Program-made: the position numbers and the translations under genes
Notes under the pieces: generated by a model
The model's input: only the letters and a program-made list of their open reading frames with translations
What the model was told of the DNA's origin: nothing
Database searches by the model: none
Shown: positions 11,611 through 24,743 of the stretch, piece by piece
Numbering within the stretch: the first letter of the stretch is position 1
How the letters are laid out: each line of letters begins with the position of its first letter
Origin: Sycobia sp. Sy_11
Taxonomy: Eukaryota > Arthropoda > Insecta > Hymenoptera > Epichrysomallidae
NCBI GenBank assembly: GCA_018907035.1
Contig: JACCIC010000005.1
Coordinates: forward strand, 1,555,501 to 1,619,500
Direction: 5' to 3'
DNA: 64,000 nucleotides

Positions 11611-14600
11611 TTCCCTTCTGGGTCCGAACATTTGATAAGGAAAACTAACCTGATACTAGTTAAATTCGGGAATAAATTTTTACACGGATACCTGCTGATA
11701 AATCGAAGCAATCACAGCGAAAGACTTTTGCACATTAACTCAAGAGACATTTCTTTAATGCGTACCGGGTCGAACAATGACTATCCCCATTCTCGCTCCT
11801 CACTGCAGCCCGATTCCGATTACTTTGAGGCCTCCCTCAAAGTCCCTATAGATCCTTTCAACTCGTCTTATGAGCCCATCGGCTGTAGCTAGATTGACCC
11901 ATACTGCTCAGCATTCGGTACTGGCTTCCTTGACTTATGGAATACAAGAAACAAGCGGACTGGTCAGATAAGGCTATGGTTCGAAAGGTTACAGTGAGAG
12001 GCATAGGAACACATTTTATTCAGTTTTTTCGCGGTACATTATTATTTTGTTATATTCATTCTATGATATTTATTTTGAAAATGGCTTGATCGCCCGTCGC
12101 TAAAATAATTTTTGTCAAACGAACCAAGTGTGTTTATTTCATTTAAATAGATTATTTTAAATGTGTTTCATCAGGTGTATAGAGAATCTTTAATAAACCT
12201 TCTTTTTAAAGATAGAAAATTTAAACTCTCTAATTACTATAAGTAGTCTCTGATAAAATTCACAATATGTTTCAATCATATTTGATTTAACGACGCGTGC
12301 TTAAAACTTTGCATAGTACCGTCATACGTAAAAATCTCTTGAATAAGCTATATAATAAAGCTACGATTTTTCGTGGAAATAGCATATGTTAACTAAATCG
12401 AATTCAAACTAGAAAGTGTTATTAAACTCAAAAACTTTACATAAGAAAAAACAACTAATTATACAATTTAAAGTTGATATAGATGGATTTATTTCGCTAT
12501 TCTTTGTAAATTATTTACTGCATTGAACCATTTTATTAATTCCACAAAAAATCTCAACATTACATGTAAAGAATTTGAAAAAATACTCCCTTAAATTCAA
12601 GAACATAGAACTTCAGGACAGGATCAAGTTGTTAACTCTTCTACAGTAAGTAATGTTTTCCTAATGCTAACTCCATATACTTTTCCTCTCATTTTAATTT
12701 AATTAATGATCAGCTAAATTGTGTTTTTGAACGTGTAAAAAATTATAATTACCATATAATTATATTGATTTATTCCGATGAAATTATCATTGTAATAAAG
12801 ACTTACATTAATGTCCAAATTTTATTGCTAGAAAAGATTTATTTATACTTTCGAACAGTGAAAATTTAGCATTAAAATATAAAAAGCGATCCTAATTTCC
12901 TTAGTGTAAATAATCAAATTATAATAAACATATTAACTCATTTCATGTAGCCATGTGCACATACTTCCTTATTTTACCGATCTATGATCAGATATCAACA
13001 TACATTCGAGTGTTCATGGGAATAATGTTCATTCGAGCATGAGCAAGCTTTTAGGATAAATTCGCTAAATATTAAAATTACTTTTATACACTATATAAAA
13101 GTTTTAGATATTCTAAATGTACACTTATGCGTATTTAATTTCTATTAGTAAAAATTTACTATCCGCTTTGTGTGAAATTAAATTTTACTAGTTTAGCTGA
13201 AAAATTCCCATGATTATATTTTCAAATTCTCTTTTAGGCACACGCGATTCGCAGAAAAAACATTTTCTAAGAATATAGTTCAGAAAGTATCTCTATTTAT
13301 ATTAAAGTAATATCTTCAATCTTAACCATATTTTATCATATAATGTTAAGTTTGACTAATTTAATGTGAGGTATTATCTTAACTTATGAGCTCTGATTAT
13401 TATGGAGCCTTTGTAGAAAACTAGCGTATAAAATAATATGTCTTAGAATATTCGTATTATTTACATGAACGAATTTTTAAATATTAAAATGTATTTTATC
13501 AAGTGCATCATTTAATGCAGAGGTTGATATTATTTTTCTATTGTATTCGTTAAATGATTATATATTCGAAGTATAAAAAGTACCTTCCAATTCAAGTTTT
13601 ATCATTAAAGTATTGAATTCAAGTATCTCTAAATCTAAAAACATATGCGGAATTAATATGTGTTTTTGAATAAATTAAATAACTACTCAGTCTTAAGTAT
13701 ATAATATTATATATAAGTCATATATACGCTAATTATTCTTATCAAGCAATAATGATTTGTAGCACAAATGAAAATAAGAATTGAATTGTATCTCTATGCC
13801 TATACAATTGATTAATGATTCTTTCCAGATACGTATTATCTGAATGATAATATATTTAAAGTATTTACATTATTACTTTTTATTAATTAGGAATATCAAG
13901 CTAATACTATAAGTAAATTTTTTATGCTTAACTTTTATTACATTTTAAATTTCATAACAGCAATTCCTTACAATTATTCAACTATAAACTCGAAATAAAT
14001 TAGGGATAGATGATGCACGTATATATCTATACAATTTTGATCTGACAGTTTTAAAGGTAATAAAATTCCTTAGTTCGTCAATACCTGAAGAATATACAAT
14101 ACACATACAATATTGCTAAGAGAATCACAGTCCTCATCCGTCAAGACATAAATTGTAAATTTTGTCCCAAATTTAATTAATGTTCAGCAAATGCTTTAAA
14201 CTGTCTGGAAGCTCGATCAAATTGAATCGTATTAATTTATTACCACTTCCACATTTCACACTCCAGTAAACGTATGCCTCCTTTAACATTTAACGCTCTA
14301 TCCGACGGTTTGAAGACTGAAGTTCCCCTAGACCATGAACGTGAGCCAATAATCATTTCACTGCTTTAAGTTTGCTTTTAGCTTCTTCATTTAGGCAGCC
14401 ACATTCTGGCACATTAAGCGAATTTTATAACTGATAAACTAGTCATCAGGGTACCTTAGCAGAAATTCATTCTGAACAAATTATTAAAACGTTATCTTTG
14501 CAATTTTCACGATCGTACACAATGTACCTTAAGTAAGCAAAAAATTATGAAGCAAATCTAAAATCTCGTTGCCCATCATTTTCGCGAATAAAAGATCACT

Positions 14601-15367
14601 CAAAGACGTTTTTACAAATAGTCGTTTCACGAAATTATCATTGAAAGAATGTATACACCGATCTCGAAAAATACGATTCTCACGAACCAAATTATTTTCT
14701 CAAATATAAAATTTAAATAATTCATAATTAATATAAGAAGAATTCTGCATAATTGATTATGAAAGGAAGAAGAATGACGACAACTGATTTCGAAAAAGCA
14801 ATGATAACTATTAGTTATAAAACTTTTTTAAATTCAGTATAAATTCGTTCTTCATTGATTTACGACAGTGTCGTTATAAAAGTATTAGGTAGAACGTTTT
14901 CGATCGTTAGATAATTGAATTTAAGAATTACATAATATTTGTAAACTATCCTCGAAATTTTTTTAAATCTTCGAGATCAATTGTTAAAGTAGAAGAGAAA
15001 TGAAATGAAATCTAGATTAATTACGATTACAATAATTAATCTCGACTACTTGTAGGAAAGAGCATCATCTAAATCTCGATTCATTAACGAAAGAAATTAA
15101 CTTCACTTTTTTCGCGTTCTTTATGCTGTCTTACGATACGAGAATTGTATTTTGAAGTTCACTTATAGTCCATTTAGAATTATTTTAATATTAATTTTTA
15201 TATATAATTTATTATAAATATTTTATATATTTATGATGCATCCGTACTCCTAGTAAAAGAAAAGAAAGCAGTTCATGAATATATACATATATATACTGAT
15301 AATACAGACAAATATTAACGTAGTAGATAAATGTATAATAAATTTTTGTTTAAATTATATGTTACAG

Positions 15368-15444
15368 AGAATTTCACGAACACATTTTACTTCTCAATTG
15401 TCTGGACGATCAGAACGAAGACTTAAAAGAACATTTTTGAGAGT
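15368..15444 (+). other. Putative 5'UTR exon segment of CAP-2
   Basis: A TATGTTACAG acceptor-like site ends at 15367, 77 nt before the ATG, matching the layout upstream of CAP-1, CAP-4 and CAP-6. The CGAAGACTTAAAAGAAC block before the ATG corresponds to the homologous block in the other copies. Confidence 0.5.
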
Positions 15445-17410
15445 ATGAAATTCGAAATTCATTTTTTGCTTCTTTCATTCATATTTCCAATCGTATTATC
15501 ATTCGATGCTTATAATAGATACTGCAGCATAGATAAATGTCCGCCTGGTTCACATACAATGTGTGTTCATTCTGTAAGTATTTCGAATATATGTCATTAT
15601 AAGTATCTACAATAAGAAAAATATTTTTAAGGATCTCTTCACTAATTAACAAGTATAATGTATGTAACGTATGGGCGCTGATTTCATTTACATTGAGCGA
15701 GATAAATTTTGATTACATTGAAAATGAGCTTTGTAAGCCTCTAGGAATTAAGATTATCCCATTTTCAACATATGATCCTTTCTTTTCATTAATTGCAACG
15801 TACTGCCCCCGACTAGAGTAAAGAATATCAGTTTAAGGTAAAAAAGATTTAATGAGCCTATGTCCGAAAACATGTTTTTTAATTATTGTTAATTAAAATT
15901 TAGCTGATACTACAAAATTTCCAATATAATTACAATAGATAAGTAATATTTGACATATATTGTACACATATATAATTAATACCGAATTTTAGATAAAAAT
16001 AACTAAAACACTATACAATTGTGTAGATAGGTTCATTAAATTAAAAATTTTTTGTTTCAATTGTTATGGTTTCATTAAAAAAGTTTCTTTGAATCCACAG
16101 AATATCCATTTTGTAGAATGTAATATATCTTAAAAGTTCTGACAGGGCTAGGTCTTAAAATTTGACAGAGATTGTTTTATAAGAAATCGGAGTTATTTGA
16201 CCAAATCAATTACCTCGATCTAATAGTCTTTCCAATGAAAAAAAATCACGATTTATGCAGGATCCTGGACCAAGAAGAAGATGCGAAAGAGTTATCCGCT
16301 CAGGCCTGACTCGTTCTGAAAAACAAAGGATCCTCCATGCCCACAATTATTACAGAAGCAAGGTATTTAGCGGGAATGAAGAACGTGGAAGACCGGGGCC
16401 GCAACCTGCTGCAGCAAGCATTGTACTTCTTGTAAGCGATTAACGATTTAGCGTTCGATACTCTTTTGATTCGCGAGCGAAGAGAATTTCACGTTACGTT
16501 AATACATAATCCCATTATATTAAAATTTTATTCCACGAAAGTATAAAGAGATACAATACAGTATTATATTTAAGGTAGAACTTGGAACAATAAAGTATTG
16601 AATGAAGATAAATATTTTACTGGAATGCAAAGTCTGTATTACATAATGATTATTCTTTTAATTTTTCTACACTTCTTTAATTTTTTTTTTTCACAATATC
16701 GTCAGAATTTTTAGATACTTTGAAAATTCGTCCAATCATAATTTCGTTTATAGCAATGGCACGACGAACTCGAGGAGGTTGCACAGAAATGGGCCGACCA
16801 ATGTATGCTTTTCAAAGACTTTTGCAGACACGTTGGTAAGAATGGACAGAATTGGACAGAATTTGAGACGAAATAGACATTGCCGAATACATTCGTTAAG
16901 TTAATTAGACCAACTAAAATACGTCAATACGAATTAAACTGCATTATTGGCCAAATATATTCAGTAAATAATTCGTAAACCATTAATTTTCAGATGAATT
17001 TTTGGTCGGTCAAAATATCATTTTCGACGACTTTGATGAAGATATGAACGCTACGCTGCAATTAAAGCATTTCGAGGAGCTCGTCGAAACATGGTACGAC
17101 CAAGTTGCCAGATACAGTAATAGCAGTGTAAAAAAATTTAGGTATACCCGTTTTGTTTAGTAAGCTCTTGATGCAATATCGTCGCTCAGCCTGACTAGAT
17201 AAATCAAGAATTTTTTCTGCTTTTAGACGAGAAAAGGGTAGAAACACAACTACGCTTGAGTACACGCAATTGGTTTGGGGAGAAACGACCAGGCTCGGCT
17301 GCGGCGCAATAAGATATCACAGAAGCGTGGATCAAGTTCCAAAACTATTTCTTGTTTGCAATTACGGACCGTACGGTAATCGCGAAGGACGGCCAGTCTA
17401 TCAAATATGA
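15445..17410 (+). CDS. CAP-2: secreted CAP-domain protein, antigen 5-like, cavity His replaced by Glu (237 aa)
   Basis: Coding exons are 15445-15573, 16261-16431, 16754-16835, 16994-17141 and 17227-17410, with the same phases as the other copies and a 237-aa open frame. Residues 1-19 form a hydrophobic signal peptide. The N-terminal YC-x4-C...HTMC cysteines, the AHNYYRS motif with His71, QWHDEL with Glu105, VGQN at 132-135, LGCGAI, and the CAP2 signature [11 protein letters not shown] are present. The CAP1 signature reads LEYTQLVWGET, with Glu188 where the family normally has His. This should abolish the usual two-histidine metal site while leaving the fold intact. The C-terminus ends QI, shorter than in CAP-1. 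An AATAAA lies at 17558-17563. It is probably secreted; the biological role is unknown. Confidence 0.93.
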
Positions 17411-18875
17411 GGAATTGAAGAAGAAAGGACTAGTTTGAAAATATTTGTAGTATTTATAATCAATTAAAAATCAAATATTGTATCCGTTTTATGCTAAATA
17501 TTTCACTAGTAAAAGCTAAAGAAAACATTTAAATAATCATACTATCATCGCAGCTTAAATAAATTTCTTTATTTGTAAAATCATGATTTATGAATAATGT
17601 CGAATAATTTTAACAAGTGTATCTCGTATACTATAAGTTAACACGATAAATTGTTCTTTAGTTCTTGTCACTAAGATTTAGTGAAAATTAAAGCGATTTT
17701 TTTTTTTTTTCTCGTATGAATTAATAAAAAGGAGCAAACAATGAGAAATTTCTGTCCAATAAGTAGATGGTTGATTTGTCAAAATATATTACTCCACGTT
17801 AATATTCATTTTGTCAACTTGGTATTCAGAGAGTCGTTCTGGAAAATGAAGTATTCAAATATTGAATGTAACTTATAGAGCATTAAAAATATTATCATTG
17901 CTATCGATAAAAACAATGATTGTCTAAATATTAGAAAAATCTGCACTGCATAAGCTATACAGATAATAATTGTACCACTCTGTATTAGGCATACATAAGG
18001 CTACTTTTTTTTGCTCTTTTACAAAAATATTGCACAATTCTATTTACCGTAAAACACATTGCAGTCCGATGACAAAGTACAAAAAATTTAAATCGTCAAA
18101 ATCATATAAACCTAATTGCCTTCGACTTTATTTCTCTTTTGCTAAGTGTCATTATTATTAAGTATAGCATTAAAATGAGTAAATATATTAGCCAGAAAAA
18201 GATACAGAAGAATCAGTACATTTCCACGCGGGTATGAAAAGTGATTATTTACCTAGTAATTAATAGCTGGCATATTGAAATTAATTGATCATATAATTAA
18301 ATTATGTTCTTATTATATACATTTTATATATTTTATTACGATTTTTATTAGCGGTACTTTATTAGTACAAGTAAAACAGCCATGTTTAATTTTGTCCGCA
18401 CATATTATGTGCATATATATATATTAGATAGATATTTGAGTACATAAATGTATTTATTCATAAAGGATAGCACATAGCATGATATATCGCGGATAGTAAA
18501 CTGAATTTTTTAATATCTTGCGCGGCAACATTGCTGCAATGTTTCAGTGTAATTTCAACATTTCCAATTAAACAAATTTTAATTAAACATTTCCAAAATG
18601 CCGCGGCAACATTGCGGTGGTTACTGCCGCGTATGATATATTTTCATGGCATGATTGCATTATGATGTAAAAGTTCAATAAATGGGAAGGTTTCTCCCGC
18701 AAGTGGCACAAATTCCCTGGGTTGTGACTATAAGGCCGAGAAAGTTTTCATAAGTATTTATAACTTTGTATATGCGACCCGTCTTCGATGCGTAGAAAGT
18801 CTTATTTATATTTATAACATTGCACACGACTCATATGCATCGGGCTTAAAAAATATATCATTTGCATGCGCTCAT

Positions 18876-18938
<63 letters not shown>

Positions 18939-21434
18939 CTGGCTACATTTAAGTAATAGTAAATAATAACAAATATAATATATCAATTGAAAATTAATAT
19001 TTCAATGTAATACAAGAATATCGCAGCAATATTTCATGCTATTTGGGATTATTACGCTATTTCAAATGAGAACAAAAACAAAATTCAGCTGTTGAGCGAA
19101 AATTTGAACATAGTTATTGTTATCTTTGATTACTTTTATAAGATTTACACGAAACACGCCAAACGTTGACAGTTAGTCAACGAGACTAAAAGTTATCGAA
19201 GAACAAGTCATAATGCAAAGCAATATGAATAGAATGGTTGAGGACTAAAATTGGATTTCAGGATGTCATTAAAAGTTTACGAAGTTCAAGTTAGTTAACG
19301 ACCGCAATAAGAAATCAGAAAGTATTGTTTACGTTACATAAATATTTAAGTTTTAGCAGATTTTGGTTATACGAATAAAACAAAAAATTACGTTATCCAA
19401 TAAAATTTAAAACAAAAAACCTCTTAAAATTAGATCTATAAAAGAAAAACTATGAAACTCTCTTCGAATCATCGAGAAAGTAATAAATTATTATTAATTA
19501 CATGATTTTTTGATTCAGATATAATTTTACTCGCTATGAGCCTCCGTATTATTTGTCAATTCACTCAGTCCTTGTTTGTTCTTTTCCATTTGCGCTCTCC
19601 TACGTGCGGTGGATATTTAGATTTCCAATATAGATACACATGTATTCTTTAAATATATCGCCATTAAATTTAAATTATAAATATGGCGTTTCACGAAAAA
19701 TTGTAACTCATTGAAGTCGACGTCGTTGAGATACATCTCTTGTAAGTTCTATAGACCTTGTAAATATTATAAGGCGATCGTTAAAAATGAAATTATAAGT
19801 CTGTGTATCATATACGTATATAAATAATACATATGTCGCGTAAAAAATTGATACAAAAATGGCGTCGTTAAAATGTAACATAATATATTCATCCAGGCTC
19901 TTTTTCAATAAAGAAGAAAAACTACTTTTACATGGTAAATTGTAAATACAATAATAATTCAAAATGGTTACGGTTTCGTTTCTCCATTAAAAAGTTTTTT
20001 ATCGTTATTGAAAATAAAACGCGTCTGAATGAATATATTATAAGAAACTGTGTAAAAATATATTTATTTAATTATACCTATTTATATGTACTATAATAAT
20101 AATAAATTGTTCTAAAATTTAAGATTTATGCGAGAAGTATTAAGGTTTTTGAAAAATCTTAGAAACGTGAAAATTTTAGTTTCCATTTTATTGACCTCAA
20201 AATCGGATATCATATTTATTGAAAATTAATATGCAAACTTATAATGACATTGCAATCTCATTTTAATATTATTTTATTGTCACTTTTCATTTGTTAATTT
20301 CACATTTCAAGCAATATTTTAAATATTTCAAAACTATCAACAGATTTAAGATAAAATCTTCGACATTCAATAATATTAAATATAATCATAATTTATAATA
20401 CGTAACTATATTGGATGTACTATTCTTCGTAAAACATATATAGAAATAGGAAGTATTTCAATAAAATGTAGCACCATTTAAGAAACATATCTATGTCAGC
20501 TGTGAGAATTATGATAAATTGTTGTTTGCCGAATACGTTTCTGCTCTTAATATATATATATATTACAACTATCTCCTTTACATAATACCGATTTATCAAC
20601 AATGAAAGGAAAAAACAATACAAAATATGTTTTAATAAAGATTTTACATATTATTGAATGTAAATCATCATACTTTTCATTTAAATATATAACATTATAT
20701 TGAAATGGAATCACATTCATGTTTTTTATTATATCATGATAACATATTGCATCCGTAATATTTGAAAGAAATATTTTAAAAACTCTTGAAAAAGTAGTTT
20801 CGAGAACATTTCCAATGCTTAAAAATTATAAAATAGTATTTTAGAATAATAAGTATTGTTCGAAAATAATTTATTAATTTATATTATTTTAATTGTAACC
20901 TCTATAAAAATAGTTTTTGTATATTTTAAAAATATTATAAATCATTCGAAATATTTCTTGCTATTTAGAGTTATTAAATAAATATAACATTAAATAAATA
21001 TATCGCTATAACAGGTTGGTTGGATAAGTTGATGTCAGAAGACGTTTTATTTTAAAATTAAAGATACGTCCTCAAAAAATATTTAAAAGATAAAATTTAA
21101 TAAAAAGCCCTTTTCGTATGTGTTATTATCTGAAAAGTTCATATTGCGTGAATAATATTTCTGAAGAGTTGAAAAGTAAATTTTTAGTTCAATAAACTAG
21201 TAAGTCCAATTATATTATGTTGGACAAAGACTTAATTGACCTAATTGACTTAACATAATACGTGAATAGTAAATTCATTGAAACATGAAGCTGAAGAAAG
21301 TCTATCATTTTATCTCCTTAAAACGGCCCTTATGTAATATATAGTATCAATGCATCCACAATAATTTTCTAGTATTTTTAAATATGAAATTAAAATGAAT
21401 ATTAAGAATTACTATGTAAATTTTTACTTTACAG
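17411..21434. other. CAP-2/CAP-3 intergenic region
   Basis: About 4 kb of AT-rich DNA with a (TA)n tract at 18876-18936. Open frames here are short, AT-driven and lack domain signatures. No gene, RNA or transposon was recognised. Confidence 0.7.
18876..18936. repeat. (TA)n microsatellite
   Basis: About 60 bp of alternating TA in the CAP-2/CAP-3 intergenic region. Confidence 0.9.
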
Positions 21435-21509
21435 ATTGCCGAAACAATATTGTCGGCGCCTTTGATAAATCCGACATTAAAACGAAAATTTTACGGATGC
21501 TTTGACAAT
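21435..21509 (+). other. Putative 5'UTR exon segment of CAP-3
   Basis: A TTTTTACTTTACAG acceptor-like site ends at 21434, 75 nt before the chosen ATG. This matches the spacing upstream of the other CAP genes. An upstream in-frame ATG at 21450 lies inside this segment. It is not favoured, because starting there would put a long non-hydrophobic stretch ahead of the signal peptide. Confidence 0.5.
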
Positions 21510-23700
21510 ATGGACATTCAAATTTATTTTCTATCGATGGTATTCACATTTCCGACCGTATTTTCGTATAATGCTTCCAATCCCTATTGCAATATTCAAA
21601 GATGCCCAGCTGGTACTCACACAATGTGTCTATACCCAGTAAGAATGTCGCATTTGTTGTTACGATAAGGATATATTGTGTAAAATGTAGAAAATAACTT
21701 TTTTGTTAATCAGTATTCGACTGTTTTTTCTTAAATTATTTAAAGTCGCTCTATTTATATTTTCAATAACAGTGAACGAAGGCCTATGATGTGTGCTAGT
21801 GTCTATCCGTCGAGACAATTACTAGTACTTCCCTCTAGCGATTCATCCATCGTAGGCCTCAAGTAGAATTTTTAATTATATATTTTAATCCAAAAACAAT
21901 CCCTAATAGTTAGAATTTTGTAAATATTGAAGTTCTGTTAAAAATTTTTTATTTTTCAAAGTATATATATTATATTTATATATTATATATATATTTTTCT
22001 GTAAATCAAAGTGTAGCAGTGGTGTAATAGATTCCATAATCAGAACCACTTCTCTAACTGACACAGATTATTTTAGATATTCTATTATGTTCTCGACGCT
22101 ATTTATTCACAAAGATGCACATATAATTGCACTTTTGTAGAATCTATACCAAATGATGCAATTGAGCAATGAAAACACTAATATGAATCTTGATGATATT
22201 GTCAGATAGTGAACTGCATTACCAAACTATTACATTACATAAAAGGAAAAAATTTTACCCAATAGCTAGAATATTTTTCATTCGATAATATCGTTCGAAA
22301 TATAAGTCAAAATATAATTTAATTTTATATATAATCCTTATTCAAATACCCTAGTTCAAATAAATAATTCATTTATAAGCTATCAAGATAGAGCTTTAAT
22401 TTTGTACTATAAGCGAAAGAGTTTCTCCCATTGAAGTTTGGTTCAGATGGATCGCTCCAAATTACATTTCCAACTTAAATAGTTGGATATAAAAAGAACA
22501 TAATTTTAAAAAATGTCACATTCTACAGAATTCTATCCCTAGTCAAAGATGTCAGAGAGTTATTCGATCGGGTCTGACCTATTATGAAAGAGAAAGAATC
22601 CTACGAATGCATAACTATTGCAGGAGTAAAGTTTATCTTGGGAGCGAAAGACGAGGATACCCGGGACCACAACCTGCTGCAGCTCGCTATTCGCTTCTTG
22701 TAAGTAACGAATTACTTTGTATTCAAATTTTTTTTTGTTCAATGTTACTTCTAATCATGCCCAAAGAATTTTCTATTTCAAGTTTATAAAAGAACTCCAA
22801 ACAGATAGAAATGAAAATTAATTAGATGTGCACATTTCATTAAGAATGAAATCTAGTATTTCTGAAAGAATACAGCATTGTTATAAACGAAGAGAAGTAG
22901 TGCCTGCATTTTTAACCTTATATAATTCTCTTAACCTTATATAAGTCTCAGCACAAGATTTTGATGAATCTTAATATGTTATTTAAATGTAATATAGATA
23001 TATTAAAGTCTTATGGTAATTCTAATAACTTAAGCAATCGCAAAACTATTCATAGGAATGGGATGACGAACTCGCAAAGATCGCTCAAAGATGGGCCAAC
23101 CAATGCATGACGTTCAGTGACCTATGCAGAAGTATCCGTAAGAGAAATTTCATGATTTAAATCGAAGTGGAGACCAATAAATTTATATGTTTATTGAGTT
23201 AAATAATTAAAATAAATTTTATTTATACTAATTAATCAGGCCCATAATTAAATATGTTAAATAAATACATCATACATTATAAACTTACAGCTGAATATTT
23301 TGTTGGTCAGAATTATATTTCGGAAACATATTATGAAAACTTAAATGAAGAAACGCAATTAAGCAATTTACAACGTCTGATTCAATCTTGGTATGACGAA
23401 GTTATAAGATTCGACAGAAATATTGTAGAAAGATTCAGGTACTTATTTTGTTTAAGAAGATTTCAAATTAATAGGTTCGTTTCTATGTTACATTGAGATT
23501 CTCATACTTTTAGGAGAATAATAGGTAGATTGACGTATACACTTCATTACTCTCAAATGGTCTGGGAGAATACCACCAAAATTGGATGTGGAGCAATAAG
23601 ATTTCGCAGAGTAGATTATAGAGCTAACATATTTCTTGTATGCAACTATGGACCAAGTGGTAATCGCGATGGAGAGCGAGTCTATCGTATAGCGGACTAG
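21510..23700 (+). CDS. CAP-3: secreted CAP-domain protein, antigen 5-like, cavity His retained (238 aa)
   Basis: Coding exons are 21510-21638, 22529-22699, 23056-23137, 23291-23438 and 23514-23700, giving an uninterrupted 238-codon frame. A signal peptide (about residues 1-19) precedes the conserved cysteine pattern. Motifs seen: MHNYCRS with His71, EWDDEL with Glu105, VGQN at 132-135, CAP1 [11 protein letters not shown] with His188, IGCGAI and CAP2 [11 protein letters not shown]. An additional Cys74 sits in the MHN helix. The acidic stretch after VGQN is different here ([10 protein letters not shown] instead of the D-[YF]-DEDM form of the other five). Codon 128 at the exon 3/4 junction encodes Pro rather than Asp, Glu or Ala. 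Intron 1 (890 nt) carries the palindromic element at 21780-21859. An AATAAA lies at 23897-23902. Confidence 0.93.
21780..21859 (-). repeat. 80-nt palindrome-ended element in CAP-3 intron 1
   Basis: The ends form a 12-bp inverted repeat (AGGCCTAYGATG). The interior matches the tRNA-like element at 6628-6703 over the ACTAGT...CTAGCGAT...CATCGTAGGCCT block. Copy 2 lacks a good box B. It is either a diverged SINE copy or a small foldback element that shares a terminal module with it. Confidence 0.45.
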
Positions 23701-24743
23701 AAAAACATTATTTCATAATATTTTGAATATTGTATTTAATTAAATATTATTACATTCGAATATCTTTTTTGTCGAAATTAGAAGTATTCGAAATTTTTAA
23801 TGTCAATACTTAAAATTGTACTTTAAATATGCAACATTTAATTTATCATTTACAACATTTTTAGAAGCTGTTTTAGTATTTCTTATGATTGGCATCAATA
23901 AATAATATAGAATTTTAAGAAGCAATTTTATTATATCCAAACATATTTTTATCAAGTTATCAATATCAATAATATTGTTTTGTCAAAAATCAAATTTTCT
24001 ATCTTAGAATCTATTAATCAGACATCTGTTAATCTATTATAAAGACATATTGAAGAGCCTTAGGCTTGGAGAACTAGACAAACCATTGGATTGTGAAGTT
24101 TTGAGTCCCATTTGAACACAATAAATTTCAAATTTTGTCCTGAATTCGAAATGTATTGATCAGGGTGCAATAGATCTACAAGCATGGATACTCCAAACAA
24201 CTCTAAATAATCGATTTCCATCAAAAAGGTATTCATGTGAATGCTATGAATGTTAGAAAGGCGACTTACGAGGGTTATTATGACAGTCAGCAATTAGTAA
24301 AGATATAAGTCCTTAATGACTCTTTCGTCCTTGGTCGAAGGTAGACCTATTGTGCTGAACGATGAATGGCGGATGAGTTACTGGATCACAAATAATTCCA
24401 TTGAAATTTAGATTGTCTTATCATAGATGGACTGTTTAAATTCATATAACTTGTAAAAATGACATAATAATATGATACAGATAAATTAATAACTATAAAG
24501 GTGTATGAAAGATTCAAGAAGCTACTGAACATACTGACTTAAACACCGAACGATTATACCTAGAAGATCATTTGAGCGTATCGGACACCGGACCCATTAA
24601 ACAAATGAATTCTGAAGGAACTATCTGAAACTATCTGAGGTTATAAAAAAACTAAGGTAAGTGAAATATTAATATATACTTATATAGACATTTTAAGAAA
24701 TACGATAGCGATGTATCAACAAAAATGTATAAACATATACATA

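Larger units (their letters stand above)
8965..15367. other. CAP-1/CAP-2 intergenic region
   Basis: About 6.4 kb without a supported gene. It contains a (TC)n tract (about 9386-9531), a decayed mariner (9589 to about 10625), two diverged 108-bp tandem units (10873-11078), a (TA)n tract (about 11083-11150), and copy A of a dispersed repeat (about 11216-11610). From about 11900 to 15360 it is plain AT-rich DNA in which nothing was recognised. Confidence 0.7.

Noticed and set aside
21450..21509. Earlier in-frame start for CAP-3
   Set aside because: It would add 20 residues ahead of the signal peptide, and the ATG at 21510 matches the start position of the other copies.
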